Source: an uncultured Butyricicoccus sp. (GTDB lineage: Bacteria; Bacillota; Clostridia; Oscillospirales; Butyricicoccaceae). From it: a DNA stretch of 22,157 nucleotides. Below are positions 5,340 through 13,245 of the stretch, piece by piece. The DNA lies in NCBI GenBank assembly GCA_900544475.1, contig UQVU01000016.1, forward strand, positions 1 through 22,157. Reading direction: 5' to 3'. The notes under the pieces were generated by a model, which did no database searches, had not been told where the DNA came from, and worked only from the letters and a program-made list of their open reading frames with translations. Within the stretch, counting starts at the first letter, position 1. Each line of letters opens with the position of its first letter. Both the position numbers and the translations under genes were made by a program.

Positions 5340-8300
5340 TTACTTGTACCAGCTTTCCTCAGTGCCCAGAATGGCATTGTGTGCGTTTGCTGCTTCCAGA
5401 ATATCGCTGTACGCCCAGTAACGGCGGCTTACATCGGGGAAGGTGTTCAGCTTCCTCAGATTATCGCTGACATACTCCAGATCAGCCGCACGGCCAAGCA
5501 GTCGGTTCACAATCGTCATGACCTCTGCGCGAGTAATCTGACGGTCAGCGCGGAACGAACCGTCCCCATAGCCGGTGATCCAGCCATGCTTTGCAGCGGC
5601 CTTGATATACTCTGCCGCCCAGTAGCCGTCGCTCACATCATCAAAGCTCTTGAACTGCTCCATGATTTCAGCATCACCATCGCCGTACACATCAAAGAAG
5701 CGGACCGCCATAGTTGTAAACTCGGCACGGGTAATCTGCTCGTCCGGCGCAAAAATAGTCTTGCTGTGGCCATAGGTCACACCGTTGTTGTTCAGGTATT
5801 TCACATAGCCGCTGTACCACGCATACGCAGGCACATCACTGAACTTGGTCTTTGCCACAGGGGAAATGTTGTCCCCATTCTTATCTGCCAGCAGTCGTGC
5901 AAAAATCGCCGCTGCTTCGCTTCGGGTCATGTTGCGTTCCGGTCCGAACGTACCGTCCGTATAGCCAACGACATAAGCGCTGTGATGTTCCGTTCTCTCG
6001 ACTTCGGGAACCGTAACCTCACCGTTCTTATCAGTCTTGCCGGTGGCCTTGTCACCCAGATCGTTCTTCACAATCACATTGATATTCTTCTGCGGCACCT
6101 TCTGCGGGTCGGTTACAATCACCGTCACCTGATGTTTGTTGTCCATATCAACGCCCTTGGGCAGTTCAACCGTAATATTGCCGGTCTTGCCAATGGACAC
6201 CTCAGAACCCTGAATCGGACGTCCGGTGTCAGTGTGAACCACCTTGATCGTCAGCGTCCAGCGGTCACGATCTGCATCTTCGTAACCCTCCGTAATCTTG
6301 CCATCCTCGTTGGTCTTTCCGTTTCCAATGGGAACCGTAATCTGACCGGCCTTGTCGGTCTGATCTGCTGCATAGTTATCATTCTTGTCGGTCACAGCGA
6401 TACGCATACCCTGAACGGCGCTCTTATCCTTTACCAGCTGTACCAGAACAGTGGTCTGATCATCATAGTCCAGCAGTCTGCTGTTCGGCAGACGGATGGA
6501 AATGCTGTTGTCCTTGTTCAGCACCACGGACGCATTGGAAACAGGCGTTTTATCCTCCGTATCCGTTACCGTCACCAGATAACCGCCCACAACAGCCTGG
6601 CCCTTGCTGTCAGTCATACCGCTGTTGTAGATTTTCTCGATCGGCTGCGTATCCAGCTTTTCGCCGCACTCAGTACACTCCTTGTGCTTGCTGCCTTCGG
6701 AGTCCGCAGTAGGCTGCTTATCGATGATCCAGTCACCCGGCTTGTGACCGGTTGCCTTGGTATAATCGGTCTTGCTGGAATCGCCGCAGCGAGTACAGGT
6801 CATCATGGTGTAACCCATCTCCGTGCAAGTCGGCTTAGTGATTTCGGTCTTATAGTCATGGCCCAGTGCCTTATTCAGAACCGCACCGCATTTTGTACAA
6901 AGCTGAGGCTCCGTACAGGTAGCCGCAGAACCGGGAACATGACCGGCAGCAGCATTTCCCTCGATTTTGTGCTCACCGCAGCGAACGCAGTGATATTCCA
7001 TCACGCCCTCACCGGTGCAGGTTGCATTCGTCACCAGAGTACCCTTGTCCCAGCTATGGCCGAGCGGTTCCGTATAATCTGTTACGAATGCACTGCCGCA
7101 GCCATCGCAGCGATGAATGGTCTTGCCGCCATATTCACAGGTGGCGGGAATCACATGGTCTTCGTACTTGTGTGCCAGAGTCGCAGTAATATCTTCGATG
7201 TGCCGCTCTCCGCAAATCGAGCACTCACGAACGGTATAGCCGGGATTGGTGCAGGTAGCCGCAACCGAATGGGTTTCAAACTTGTGCTCACCCTTGGGCG
7301 TTGCCGTTTCTTTCATTTCACCACAGCGGGAGCACAGCTCCAGCTGCTTGCCGTCTGCTTCGCAGGTGGCTTCGCGAATCTTTACACTCTGCCATACATG
7401 ACCCAGAGAATCTACATAATCGCGCTTTTCGATCTTTCCACAGGCTGTGCATAAATAACGATCATAACCTAGCGTCTTGCAGCCGGCCTTTACAGAATCC
7501 AGCAGCGTGAAATGATGCTTTTCTCCGCAGCCTTTATCTGTGCAGCAGTTGCCGCCGCAGTTTTTATCCTCGCAGCCGCAGTTCGGGTCAGAGCAGCCGC
7601 AGCTGCACTTACCGTCATCCTTAGTGGTTTCATCATGCAGCCAGACGTTTGCTACACCGTTCTCGGTCATCTCTACGCCCTGATAGGTGTAGGTAATCTG
7701 ATAATACACATCGTACTGTCCCTTGTCGGTATAGTTCGGCGCGCTGGTCATTGTGCAGCTGTCTGCACTGTTGCCGTAGCGGATTTCCGTGCGTACACCG
7801 GCATCAGAAAGGTCTGTCACACTGATGGTGTGCGGTGCTCCGTCCACAACACCGTAGTAGCTGGCAACAACGGACTTTGCACCCACATACTCGTATTTTG
7901 CGTAGTCGCAGTCCTTGCACTTCTCTACGATGGCAAACCGGCCATTGGCAGGCTGAGAAAGGATTTCTTTCTCCATGTCATGCCGTTCCAGAACACTGCT
8001 CTTGGTGTGATTCGTGCCGTAACAGAACGCGCAATACTCACCGCCGGTCGTTGTGACCTTGTGATAGGTACTGTCCACATAGTCATAGTTTTTCTGTTCG
8101 GGCAGTTCCTGCATGAATTTCGAGTCACAGTCATAGAGCCAATAGACGTTCTTGCCGAAACCATAATCGTTAATGCTCATGTTGCTGTTGACCGTACCGC
8201 AGATCTCACACACGGCTTTCGTCCAGTGATAACCCGTATAGCTCGCGTTCTGACCGGGAACGCCATCCAGGATCGTGCCCGTACCCGAGCCGCCGACCAT

Positions 8301-8609
8301 CGTACCGTCCGAATACTTCACATTCCGGTTCATAGCAGTCTGTCCGTCCCTCGTATACTCCGGAATGCGGAACGCCTGAAAAGAAGTTGCCTTACCGCAT
8401 ACACCACAGTTGAAGGTTTCATGCGTTACAACCGCATTGACATCCAGCTCATTCGTTCGACCGGAAGCCTGCATCCAGTGCTCCGCAGGATCGTGATAGC
8501 TGTTTACCTGTGCCGCACCAGCCGAAACAGGAAACAGCGAAAATGCCGTCACTGCCGAAAGCAGCATGGCAACGGCTCTCGTGCCGAACTTTTTCGTTCT
8601 AGCTTTCAT
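5340..8609 (-). CDS. Secreted S-layer-homology surface protein with Cys-x2-Cys repeats
   Basis: The product is 1089 residues. Residues 1-33 are a signal peptide (KARTKKFGTR basic start, hydrophobic core, SAGAAQ cleavage). The N-terminal part carries four separate CxxC pairs (68/71, 134/137, 193/196, 231/234). Residues 335-361 are a Cys-packed stretch with ten or more Cys. Residues 377-650 hold eight repeats of about 38 residues ending in CxxCG, often followed by LGH. Seven have an extra leading Cys and the last has lost it. Two Ig-like or carboxypeptidase-regulatory-like segments span about 665-870. Three S-layer-homology domains (about 879-1040, with TRSEAAAIFARLL, TRAEFTTMAVRFF and TRAEVMTIVNRLL) follow, plus a partial fourth. 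S-layer-homology domains anchor proteins to wall polysaccharide. The start was chosen for the signal peptide and GGAGG eight bases upstream. It is probably element cargo acting as an adhesin or surface coat. Confidence 0.88.
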   Translation of the reverse strand: MKARTKKFGTRAVAMLLSAVTAFSLFPVSAGAAQVNSYHDPAEHWMQASGRTNELDVNAVVTHETFNCGVCGKATSFQAFRIPEYTRDGQTAMNRNVKYSDGTMVGGSGTGTILDGVPGQNASYTGYHWTKAVCEICGTVNSNMSINDYGFGKNVYWLYDCDSKFMQELPEQKNYDYVDSTYHKVTTTGGEYCAFCYGTNHTKSSVLERHDMEKEILSQPANGRFAIVEKCKDCDYAKYEYVGAKSVVASYYGVVDGAPHTISVTDLSDAGVRTEIRYGNSADSCTMTSAPNYTDKGQYDVYYQITYTYQGVEMTENGVANVWLHDETTKDDGKCSCGCSDPNCGCEDKNCGGNCCTDKGCGEKHHFTLLDSVKAGCKTLGYDRYLCTACGKIEKRDYVDSLGHVWQSVKIREATCEADGKQLELCSRCGEMKETATPKGEHKFETHSVAATCTNPGYTVRECSICGERHIEDITATLAHKYEDHVIPATCEYGGKTIHRCDGCGSAFVTDYTEPLGHSWDKGTLVTNATCTGEGVMEYHCVRCGEHKIEGNAAAGHVPGSAATCTEPQLCTKCGAVLNKALGHDYKTEITKPTCTEMGYTMMTCTRCGDSSKTDYTKATGHKPGDWIIDKQPTADSEGSKHKECTECGEKLDTQPIEKIYNSGMTDSKGQAVVGGYLVTVTDTEDKTPVSNASVVLNKDNSISIRLPNSRLLDYDDQTTVLVQLVKDKSAVQGMRIAVTDKNDNYAADQTDKAGQITVPIGNGKTNEDGKITEGYEDADRDRWTLTIKVVHTDTGRPIQGSEVSIGKTGNITVELPKGVDMDNKHQVTVIVTDPQKVPQKNINVIVKNDLGDKATGKTDKNGEVTVPEVERTEHHSAYVVGYTDGTFGPERNMTRSEAAAIFARLLADKNGDNISPVAKTKFSDVPAYAWYSGYVKYLNNNGVTYGHSKTIFAPDEQITRAEFTTMAVRFFDVYGDGDAEIMEQFKSFDDVSDGYWAAEYIKAAAKHGWITGYGDGSFRADRQITRAEVMTIVNRLLGRAADLEYVSDNLRKLNTFPDVSRRYWAYSDILEAANAHNAILGTEESWYK

Positions 8610-8706
8610 TTGAGATACCTCCGTTTGTCTTGATTTGCGGCATGAAAAAACTCCACAGTCCTTGCTGTGGAGGAAAATCCGCCGCTGTTTTCTTGTGTCC
8701 AATCAT
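8599..8706 (-). CDS. Possible leader reading frame (35 codons) running into the S-layer gene
   Basis: The frame starts MIGHKKTAADFPPQQGLWSF and ends by overlapping the first bases of the S-layer-homology gene. Its start lies two bases after a start-stop pair (ATG at 8712-8714, TAG at 8709-8711) that has an ideal ribosome site GGAGG at 8723-8727. The frame passes directly through the terminator hairpin at 8651-8672. It may be a regulatory leader or chance, because its own start lacks a well-placed ribosome site. Confidence 0.3.
   Translation of the reverse strand: MIGHKKTAADFPPQQGLWSFFMPQIKTNGGISNES
8645..8672 (-). terminator. Intrinsic terminator or attenuator before the S-layer gene
   Basis: On the minus strand, CTCCACAG and CTGTGGAG form a perfect 8-bp stem with a six-base loop, followed by six U. 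It lies 200 bases after parB and only 36 bases before the S-layer-homology start. I see no promoter between them, so expression probably depends on read-through. Confidence 0.75.
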
Positions 8707-8872
8707 AGCTACATTGCAACCACCTCCTTCGCGATTTTGCAGCCCCTATACTTACTTCTCAGGTAGTAATACAGATGGTTTACTAAAGGGGAGAGTGTGA
8801 GAGGGGGAATGAAAGAGCAGGGAAGTGGGGACAGTTGTACCGCAAATGGGCATACTTTCCCCATGATGAAGG

Positions 8873-9811
8873 TTATCTTGCTTGTTCCCTTTTCTGCCGC
8901 TCCCTTGCACGCTGATAATATTCCAGCGCCTTGATGATATAATCCTCGGTCTTTTCCAGCGGCACTGTCGAGGGAATATACGGACGCAGCCGTTCTGCCT
9001 TGAAACTGATTTTCTCTTTCTGGTTTGGCTTTTCCTCACCAAGAATCGCTTCGATGACCTCCGCACTCAGCTTTCCAGCTTTGGAGAACTCTTTGAGCCG
9101 AATGGCCTGCGGGAGTGATGGCGTGGCATCATTGTAGCTGATGCTGTTCAGAAGATTGTGCTGTTCCGTTTCCGTCAGATAGGAAAGCTCCACCGCAGGA
9201 CGAAACGCAATCTTGTTCTCATCAACCATATCCAGAAGCTCAGGAATGAGTTCTGTCAAGCGGATATAGCGTCTGACTTGTTCTCTGCTTTCTCCTATCT
9301 GTTCAGCAAGTTCTTCATTACTACGCGACTTTGACACCACTGGTGTCGAAGTTAAATCCGTTCTCTGACCCTGTCGCTTCATCGCCTCCAGACGCATCTT
9401 GTAGCTGAACGCCTTTTCACTCGGAAGAATGATTGAGCGCTGCAAATTGGATTCCACCATCAGAATGATTGCTTCATCTCTGGACAACTCCTTGATTTCT
9501 GCGGGAACGCGCTCCAGTCCTGCCAGTTCACAAGCCTTTCGCCGTCGATGCCCTGACACGATCTCATACCGGCCATCTTCTTTCTGACGAAGCGTAACCG
9601 GCGTGATAATACCGCGCTCTTTCACGCTCTGCACAAGCTGGTTCATGTCCTCGTCCATTTTGACTTTGAATGGGTGGTTCGGGAAATCGTCAATCTCAGA
9701 TAAGGGAATATCATAGATACGCGGCAAGCGACTTTCTGCGCGCCCCTCATCATTCATAAACAGTTCAGCGAACCCCGTCAGATCGAGATCGATGTCTTTC
9801 TTTCGACTCAT
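8873..9811 (-). CDS. parB: ParB-family partition protein
   Basis: The 312-residue product has the ParB/sulfiredoxin-like nucleotide-binding fold (residues about 33-125). It includes PITLR-like ITPVTLRQ, the GHRRRKA arginine patch at 87-93 and VESNLQRSIILPSEKA. A helix-turn-helix follows (NEELAEQIGESREQVRRYIR, about 165-184). Known ParB proteins bind parS sites, slide as CTP clamps and stimulate ParA. The C-terminal 50 residues are basic (ARERQKREQAR), unlike the usual dimerisation domain. The ATG has GGAGG nine bases upstream. It overlaps parA by 47 bases, so the pair is translationally coupled. On a chromosomally integrated element it probably stabilises the circular form during transfer. 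Confidence 0.93.
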   Translation of the reverse strand: MSRKKDIDLDLTGFAELFMNDEGRAESRLPRIYDIPLSEIDDFPNHPFKVKMDEDMNQLVQSVKERGIITPVTLRQKEDGRYEIVSGHRRRKACELAGLERVPAEIKELSRDEAIILMVESNLQRSIILPSEKAFSYKMRLEAMKRQGQRTDLTSTPVVSKSRSNEELAEQIGESREQVRRYIRLTELIPELLDMVDENKIAFRPAVELSYLTETEQHNLLNSISYNDATPSLPQAIRLKEFSKAGKLSAEVIEAILGEEKPNQKEKISFKAERLRPYIPSTVPLEKTEDYIIKALEYYQRARERQKREQAR

Positions 9812-10592
9812 GCTCCAACACCTCCTTCGTCACCGCCTCATACGCAGCCGCAACCTTTCCGCCCTTATCATAGGCAAAGATGCTTTGCCCTTCCTGGGCG
9901 CTCTCAGCGGCACGAACAGAAAAGGGGATCTGCGTATCAAAGACGCGGACTCGATCGCTTACAGCGGCTCTCAACGCCGTAGAAATGGCTTTTGCGTTGT
10001 TAGTTCGGTTATCCACCATCGTCAATAGAATGCCATCGATGTTCAGACGTGGATTGATCTGGCGTTTGACCTTGGCAACCGAGTGCATCAGCTGATTCAG
10101 ACCTTTCGTTGACAGAAAACTCGGCTGCGACGGGATAATCACCCGGTCAGCCGCTGCCAGCGCATTGATGGTCATCATGCCGAGTGACGGCATACAGTCA
10201 ATCAGGATATAGTCATAGTTTTTGCTGACCGAATCAATGTAGCTTTTCAGCACATACTCTCGGCTCATCACATTGAACAAGCCGACTTCTGTACCGGACA
10301 GTTCGATATTCGCAGGCATCAGGTCAACGCCCTCCGAACTTCTCAATAACCCGAAGTTTTCCGGTAACGACTTATCGTTGATGATGCATTCCATTACATC
10401 AGAGAGTGTTTCGCTCAGCTGATCCGGATTACGCTCTCCAAGGCTGATTGTTAAACTGCCTTGCGGGTCTGCATCAATCAGCAGCACTCGCTTTCCCTGT
10501 TTCGCCAGGCCGACACCCAGATTCACCGTTGTGGTGGTCTTTCCAACGCCGCCTTTCTGATTGGTAATTGCGATTACTCTGCATTGTTCCAT
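9765..10592 (-). CDS. parA: ParA-family partition ATPase
   Basis: The 275-residue product carries the deviant Walker A motif KGGVGKT at residues 13-19, the A' motif DADPQG at 40-45, and a Walker B region ILIDCMPSLGMMT near residue 130. This is the classic ParA/Soj profile: ATP-dependent dimer, non-specific DNA binding, and hydrolysis stimulated by ParB to position DNA. No N-terminal helix-turn-helix is present, so it is the short type that usually does not repress its own operon alone. The start is set by GGAGG eight bases upstream of the ATG at 10592. A longer in-frame start has no good site. It is followed by parB with a 47-base overlap, and preceded by two inverted repeats at 10618-10664. 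Confidence 0.94.
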   Translation of the reverse strand: MEQCRVIAITNQKGGVGKTTTTVNLGVGLAKQGKRVLLIDADPQGSLTISLGERNPDQLSETLSDVMECIINDKSLPENFGLLRSSEGVDLMPANIELSGTEVGLFNVMSREYVLKSYIDSVSKNYDYILIDCMPSLGMMTINALAAADRVIIPSQPSFLSTKGLNQLMHSVAKVKRQINPRLNIDGILLTMVDNRTNNAKAISTALRAAVSDRVRVFDTQIPFSVRAAESAQEGQSIFAYDKGGKVAAAYEAVTKEVLEHESKERHRSRSDGVR

Positions 10593-10617
10593 ATTGGTTT
10601 CCTCCTTTCTCATTTTA

Positions 10618-10664
10618 AGCTGTCTGAATCAGGCAGCTATGTATGTGAGCGCCCAGGCGCTCAC
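10618..10664. repeat. Two adjacent inverted repeats in front of parA
   Basis: The first is a 20-bp palindrome with 9-bp arms GTGAGCGCC and GGCGCTCAC (10645-10653, 10656-10664), overlapping the stop of the upstream gene. The second has outer arms AGCTG and CAGCT (10618-10622, 10634-10638), with an inner CTGA/TCAG. Neither has a U-run, so they are more likely protein sites (parS or operator) or mRNA structures than terminators. Confidence 0.5.
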
Positions 10665-10987
10665 TCATCCTGCGACAGTTTGCAGTAGTCATCCACATAC
10701 CGAAGCAGCCAATAGGCGAATTCACGCATAAACCATGCGCAGAGATACGGGTCGTCCATCAGTTCAGCCGGAAGTTCAACTTCCATATCAAGCATTTTGG
10801 AAAGCACCCGAATAAAGAGCAGTGTGGAACTCGGCATATACAGATCGTTAAGTCCACTGACCACAACCGCGATAGCCTCCAGTTTACATTCATCACCGTT
10901 AAAGTGTTCTGCCGCCGCATCAATCAGGTACTCCGGGTAATGGACTGCCAGATCTGCCAGCTTTTCGAGAGTTAATTCTTCATTCAT
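10661..10987 (-). CDS. Conserved ICE protein upstream of parA, 108 aa
   Basis: The product begins MNEELTLEKLADLAVHYPEY and has a helical, acidic make-up (AAAEHFNGDECKLEAIAVVV, MDDPYLCAWFMREFAYWLL). No signal peptide is evident. I recognise no named domain; similar short proteins occur next to parA in Tn1549-like elements. The ATG at 10987 has GGAGG eight bases upstream and overlaps the stop of the preceding short frame, so coupling is likely. A longer in-frame GTG start is disfavoured because it would lack a ribosome site. It may help regulate the partition genes that follow, but that is inference from position only. Confidence 0.75.
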   Translation of the reverse strand: MNEELTLEKLADLAVHYPEYLIDAAAEHFNGDECKLEAIAVVVSGLNDLYMPSSTLLFIRVLSKMLDMEVELPAELMDDPYLCAWFMREFAYWLLRYVDDYCKLSQDE

Positions 10988-11088
10988 AACATTTTCCTCC
11001 TTTGGGTTATGTACGCACACTGTTCTTCTCTATGCCCTGTGTGCCGGGCATCATCAGGCGGCTGGCTGCGAACCAGCTCCATAGGCAT
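10984..11088 (-). CDS. Short frame (34 aa) coupled to the 108-aa gene
   Basis: The frame reads MPMELVRSQPPDDARHTGHR and continues to a stop that overlaps the next start (ATGA). GGAGG stands four bases before the first ATG and ten before the second, in-frame ATG at the third codon. It is Arg/Asp-rich with one Cys and has no recognised domain. The good ribosome site and stop-start overlap argue for translation, perhaps as a leader. Confidence 0.45.
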   Translation of the reverse strand: MPMELVRSQPPDDARHTGHREEQCAYITQRRKML

Positions 11089-11406
11089 CTCACCTCCCCG
11101 CCTTCTTTATGACCGGGCCGCGAATTACGGAAGTATCATTATCCCTTGCACCTTTCATCGCCTCCGCCGGTAGCAGTCCGGATTTCAATCGAATCGGTTG
11201 GATCGCTCCTCCGTTTCCGGAATCATGGCGCACCGTCGATAGCGGCTTGAGGTTTCCCTCGGTGCAGGTAACGTACCTGATGACTGTTATTCAGTTCTGC
11301 GGGAGGCCATCAACTTTGCCTCTCACTAATCAACTACAACCTTCAACCTCAAAAACTGATAAAAAACTTTTGAGATTTTTCAAAAAATTTTGGAACATAA
11401 AAAAAG

Positions 11407-11433
11407 CCTCTGCTTCCACATTGGAAACAGAGG
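11407..11433 (-). terminator. Intrinsic terminator
   Basis: Arms CCTCTGCTTCC and GGAAACAGAGG (one mismatch) enclose a five-base loop. On the minus strand seven U follow. The plus-strand side has a shorter TTATTTTT tract, so it may also work in that direction. Confidence 0.8.
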
Positions 11434-11471
11434 TTATTTTTCAGTACACGAAATCAGTTGTAAACGCAAAA

Positions 11472-11503
11472 ACCGCCGCACCAGATTACTCTGATGCGAC
11501 GGT
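11472..11503 (-). terminator. Intrinsic terminator, second of a tandem pair
   Basis: Fourteen-base arms ACCGCCGCACCAGA and TCTGATGCGACGGT (two wobble or mismatched positions) flank a TTAC loop. Five U follow on the minus strand. It lies about 150 bases after the lysS stop. Confidence 0.75.
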
Positions 11504-11556
11504 AAAACTTTTGCAAATGTGTGATTTTTGGGGCATTCTACCGACTTCGACACGGA

Positions 11557-11587
11557 TTGGCATACGCTTGGCACACGTTGGCATACA
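11557..11587. repeat. Three phased 10-bp direct repeats near the element end
   Basis: TTGGCATACG (11557-11566), TTGGCACACG (11568-11577) and TTGGCATACA (11578-11587) start 11 and 10 bases apart, about one helical turn. Such arrays near the ends of conjugative elements can be arm-type sites for the integrase or excisionase, which is inferred here from position. Confidence 0.5.
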
Positions 11588-11651
11588 GCCCGGCTTTTCT
11601 GTATCATAATCATGCAGAAATTCCTACAAACACGGCAAACTTTCGAACTTT

Positions 11652-13157
11652 TTAGTCCAAAGGTTTCATTGTCGGGAACAGCAGGACGTCGCGGATGGAG
11701 GCGGCGTCGGTGAGGAACATGACCAGTCGGTCGATGCCCATGCCCATGCCGCCCGTGGGAGGCATACCGTACTCGAGCGCGTTGATGAAGTCCTCGTCCA
11801 TCATGCCCGCTTCCTCATCGCCTGCGGCGCGCAGCGCAACCTGACGCTCGAAGCGGCCCTTCTGGTCGATCGGGTCGTTCAGCTCGGAGAATGCGTTGCA
11901 CAGCTCGCGGCCGTAAACGAAGCACTCGAAGCGCTCGGTCAGGCGCGGGTCGGACGGCTTGCGCTTTGCCAGCGGAGAGATCTCGACCGGGTAATCGGTG
12001 ATAAAGGTCGGCTGCATGAGGTTTGCCTCGACGTACTCGTCGTAGCACAGGCTCATCAGGTCGCCCCAGCTCTCCTTGCCCTTCTCGATCTCGAGGCCCT
12101 TGGCCTTGACGGCCTCCAGCGCTTCCTCGGGAGAGAGCGCCATGAAGTCGATGCCGGCGTATTCCTTGACGGCTTCCGCCATGGTCATGCGCTTCCAGCC
12201 CTTGGAGAAGTCGATCTCGGTGCCCTGATATACGACATGAGTCGAGCCGAGAACCTTCTCGCAGACATGGATGACCATGTCCTCGGTGATGTCCATCATG
12301 CCCTGATAGTCGGTATAAGCCTGATACAGCTCGATGGTGGTGAACTCCGGATTGTGCTTGGTGTCCATGCCCTCGTTGCGGAAGATACGGCCGATCTCGT
12401 AAACGCGCTCCAGACCGCCGACGATCAGGCGCTTGAGGTGCAGCTCGGTCGCAATGCGCAGGTACATATCGATGTCGAGCGCGTTGTGATGGGTGATGAA
12501 CGGACGAGCCGCCGCGCCGCCCGGAATGGTGTTGAGGCACGGAGTTTCGACTTCCATGAAGCCGCGGGAGTCCATGAAGTTGCGAATCTCGCGCACGATG
12601 GCGGAGCGCTTCTCGAAGGTGTCGCGCACGCCCGGATTAACGATCAGGTCAACGTAGCGCTGACGATAGCGCATATCGGTGTCCTTGAGGCCGTGCCACT
12701 TCTCCGGCAGCGGATTGAGGTTCTTGGAGAGCAGGGTCAGCTCGGTGACAGCGACCGAGATCTCGCCCTTCTGGGTGCGGAATACCTCGCCCTCGATACC
12801 GATGATGTCGCCGATGTCGAACTTCTTGTAGCCCTTATATACGTCCTCGCCAACGTTGTCGCGCTTGATATACAGCTGAAGGCGGCCGTAGCGGTCGGTC
12901 ATGTCCGAGAAAGACGCCTTGCCCATGATGCGCTTCGACATCATGCGGCCCGCCAGACGGACGGTCTTGCCCTCAAGCTCATCGAAATGCTCGTGGATGT
13001 CGGTGGTGTAGTGGTCGCGCTCGAAACGGACCTGCTGGAACGGGTCGTTGCCCGCTGCCTGCAGCTCGGCCAGCTTCTCGCGGCGGATGCGCTTCAGCTC
13101 GTGCAGTTCCTCTGCGGTCTGCTCGTGCTGCTCCTGCGCCTGATGCTGTTCTGCCAT
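11652..13157 (-). CDS. lysS: Lysyl-tRNA synthetase, class II
   Basis: The enzyme charges tRNA-Lys with lysine using ATP in the cytoplasm. The 501-residue product has an N-terminal helical extension, an OB-fold anticodon-binding domain ([20 protein letters not shown]) and the class II core. Motif 1 is around [20 protein letters not shown], motif 2 is [20 protein letters not shown] and motif 3 is [13 protein letters not shown]. The length is normal and the C-terminal [10 protein letters not shown] is intact, so any element insertion next to it did not truncate the gene. I chose the ATG at 13157 (MAEQHQ); an in-frame ATG at 13181 would add eight residues, and neither has a strong ribosome site. 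It follows greA closely and probably shares its promoter. Confidence 0.96.
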   Translation of the reverse strand: MAEQHQAQEQHEQTAEELHELKRIRREKLAELQAAGNDPFQQVRFERDHYTTDIHEHFDELEGKTVRLAGRMMSKRIMGKASFSDMTDRYGRLQLYIKRDNVGEDVYKGYKKFDIGDIIGIEGEVFRTQKGEISVAVTELTLLSKNLNPLPEKWHGLKDTDMRYRQRYVDLIVNPGVRDTFEKRSAIVREIRNFMDSRGFMEVETPCLNTIPGGAAARPFITHHNALDIDMYLRIATELHLKRLIVGGLERVYEIGRIFRNEGMDTKHNPEFTTIELYQAYTDYQGMMDITEDMVIHVCEKVLGSTHVVYQGTEIDFSKGWKRMTMAEAVKEYAGIDFMALSPEEALEAVKAKGLEIEKGKESWGDLMSLCYDEYVEANLMQPTFITDYPVEISPLAKRKPSDPRLTERFECFVYGRELCNAFSELNDPIDQKGRFERQVALRAAGDEEAGMMDEDFINALEYGMPPTGGMGMGIDRLVMFLTDAASIRDVLLFPTMKPLD

Positions 13158-13245
13158 AGTTTCCCCATCTTTCTGTATCATTTATCTGCGTCTCCGCTCG
13201 GAAACGCGCCAAAGGAACAGTCTGCGCTGTTCTGATTTCTCGACC

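Larger units (their letters stand above)
1..11640. mobile_element. End portion of a Tn1549-like integrative and conjugative element
   Basis: The gene set is typical of Clostridia conjugative elements: parA and parB, a large polyvalent helicase/methylase-type protein, a TnpV-family frame, several small conserved element proteins and a surface-protein cargo. Base composition is visibly less GC-rich than in the lysS-side chromosome. The conjugation machinery, relaxase and integrase are not in the window, so they lie beyond base 1. The right limit is inferred, not seen: the last structured sequence before lysS is a set of direct repeats at 11557-11587, and lysS ends at 11652. No duplicated attachment site can be tested because only one end is present. 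Confidence 0.75.
11089..11651. other. Element-chromosome junction region without a firm gene
   Basis: The right part is AT-rich and holds two hairpin terminators (11407-11433, 11472-11503) and three direct repeats (11557-11587). At 11090-11290 a minus-strand frame of 66 codons is open but has no ATG near its beginning. An internal ATG at 11158 gives only 22 codons (KGARDNDTSVIRGPVIKKAG after Met) and its ribosome site is badly spaced. The plus-strand reading frame across 11109-11609 crosses both terminators and is not credible. I see no clear promoter for the element operon here. Confidence 0.5.

Noticed and set aside
5124..7454. A 776-codon plus-strand reading frame
   Set aside because: It is the antisense of the Cys-rich S-layer-homology gene, has no family motif or ribosome site, and the minus-strand protein is clearly real.
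8752..9066. 104-codon minus-strand frame overlapping the end of parB
   Set aside because: It is out of phase with parB and has no ribosome site or motif.
11339..11400. AT-rich stretch as an origin of replication or transfer
   Set aside because: No iterons, nick-site consensus or neighbouring relaxase gene; the AT richness is explained by the element end and terminator tract.
11109..11609. A 166-codon plus-strand frame before lysS
   Set aside because: It runs through two strong hairpin terminators and across the direct repeats, has no ribosome site and no recognisable domain.
12237..13235. Long plus-strand frames opposite lysS, and similar ones opposite the S41, M23, ftsX and flavodiiron genes
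   Set aside because: High-GC antisense shadows with biased composition; the opposite strand carries unambiguous conserved proteins.
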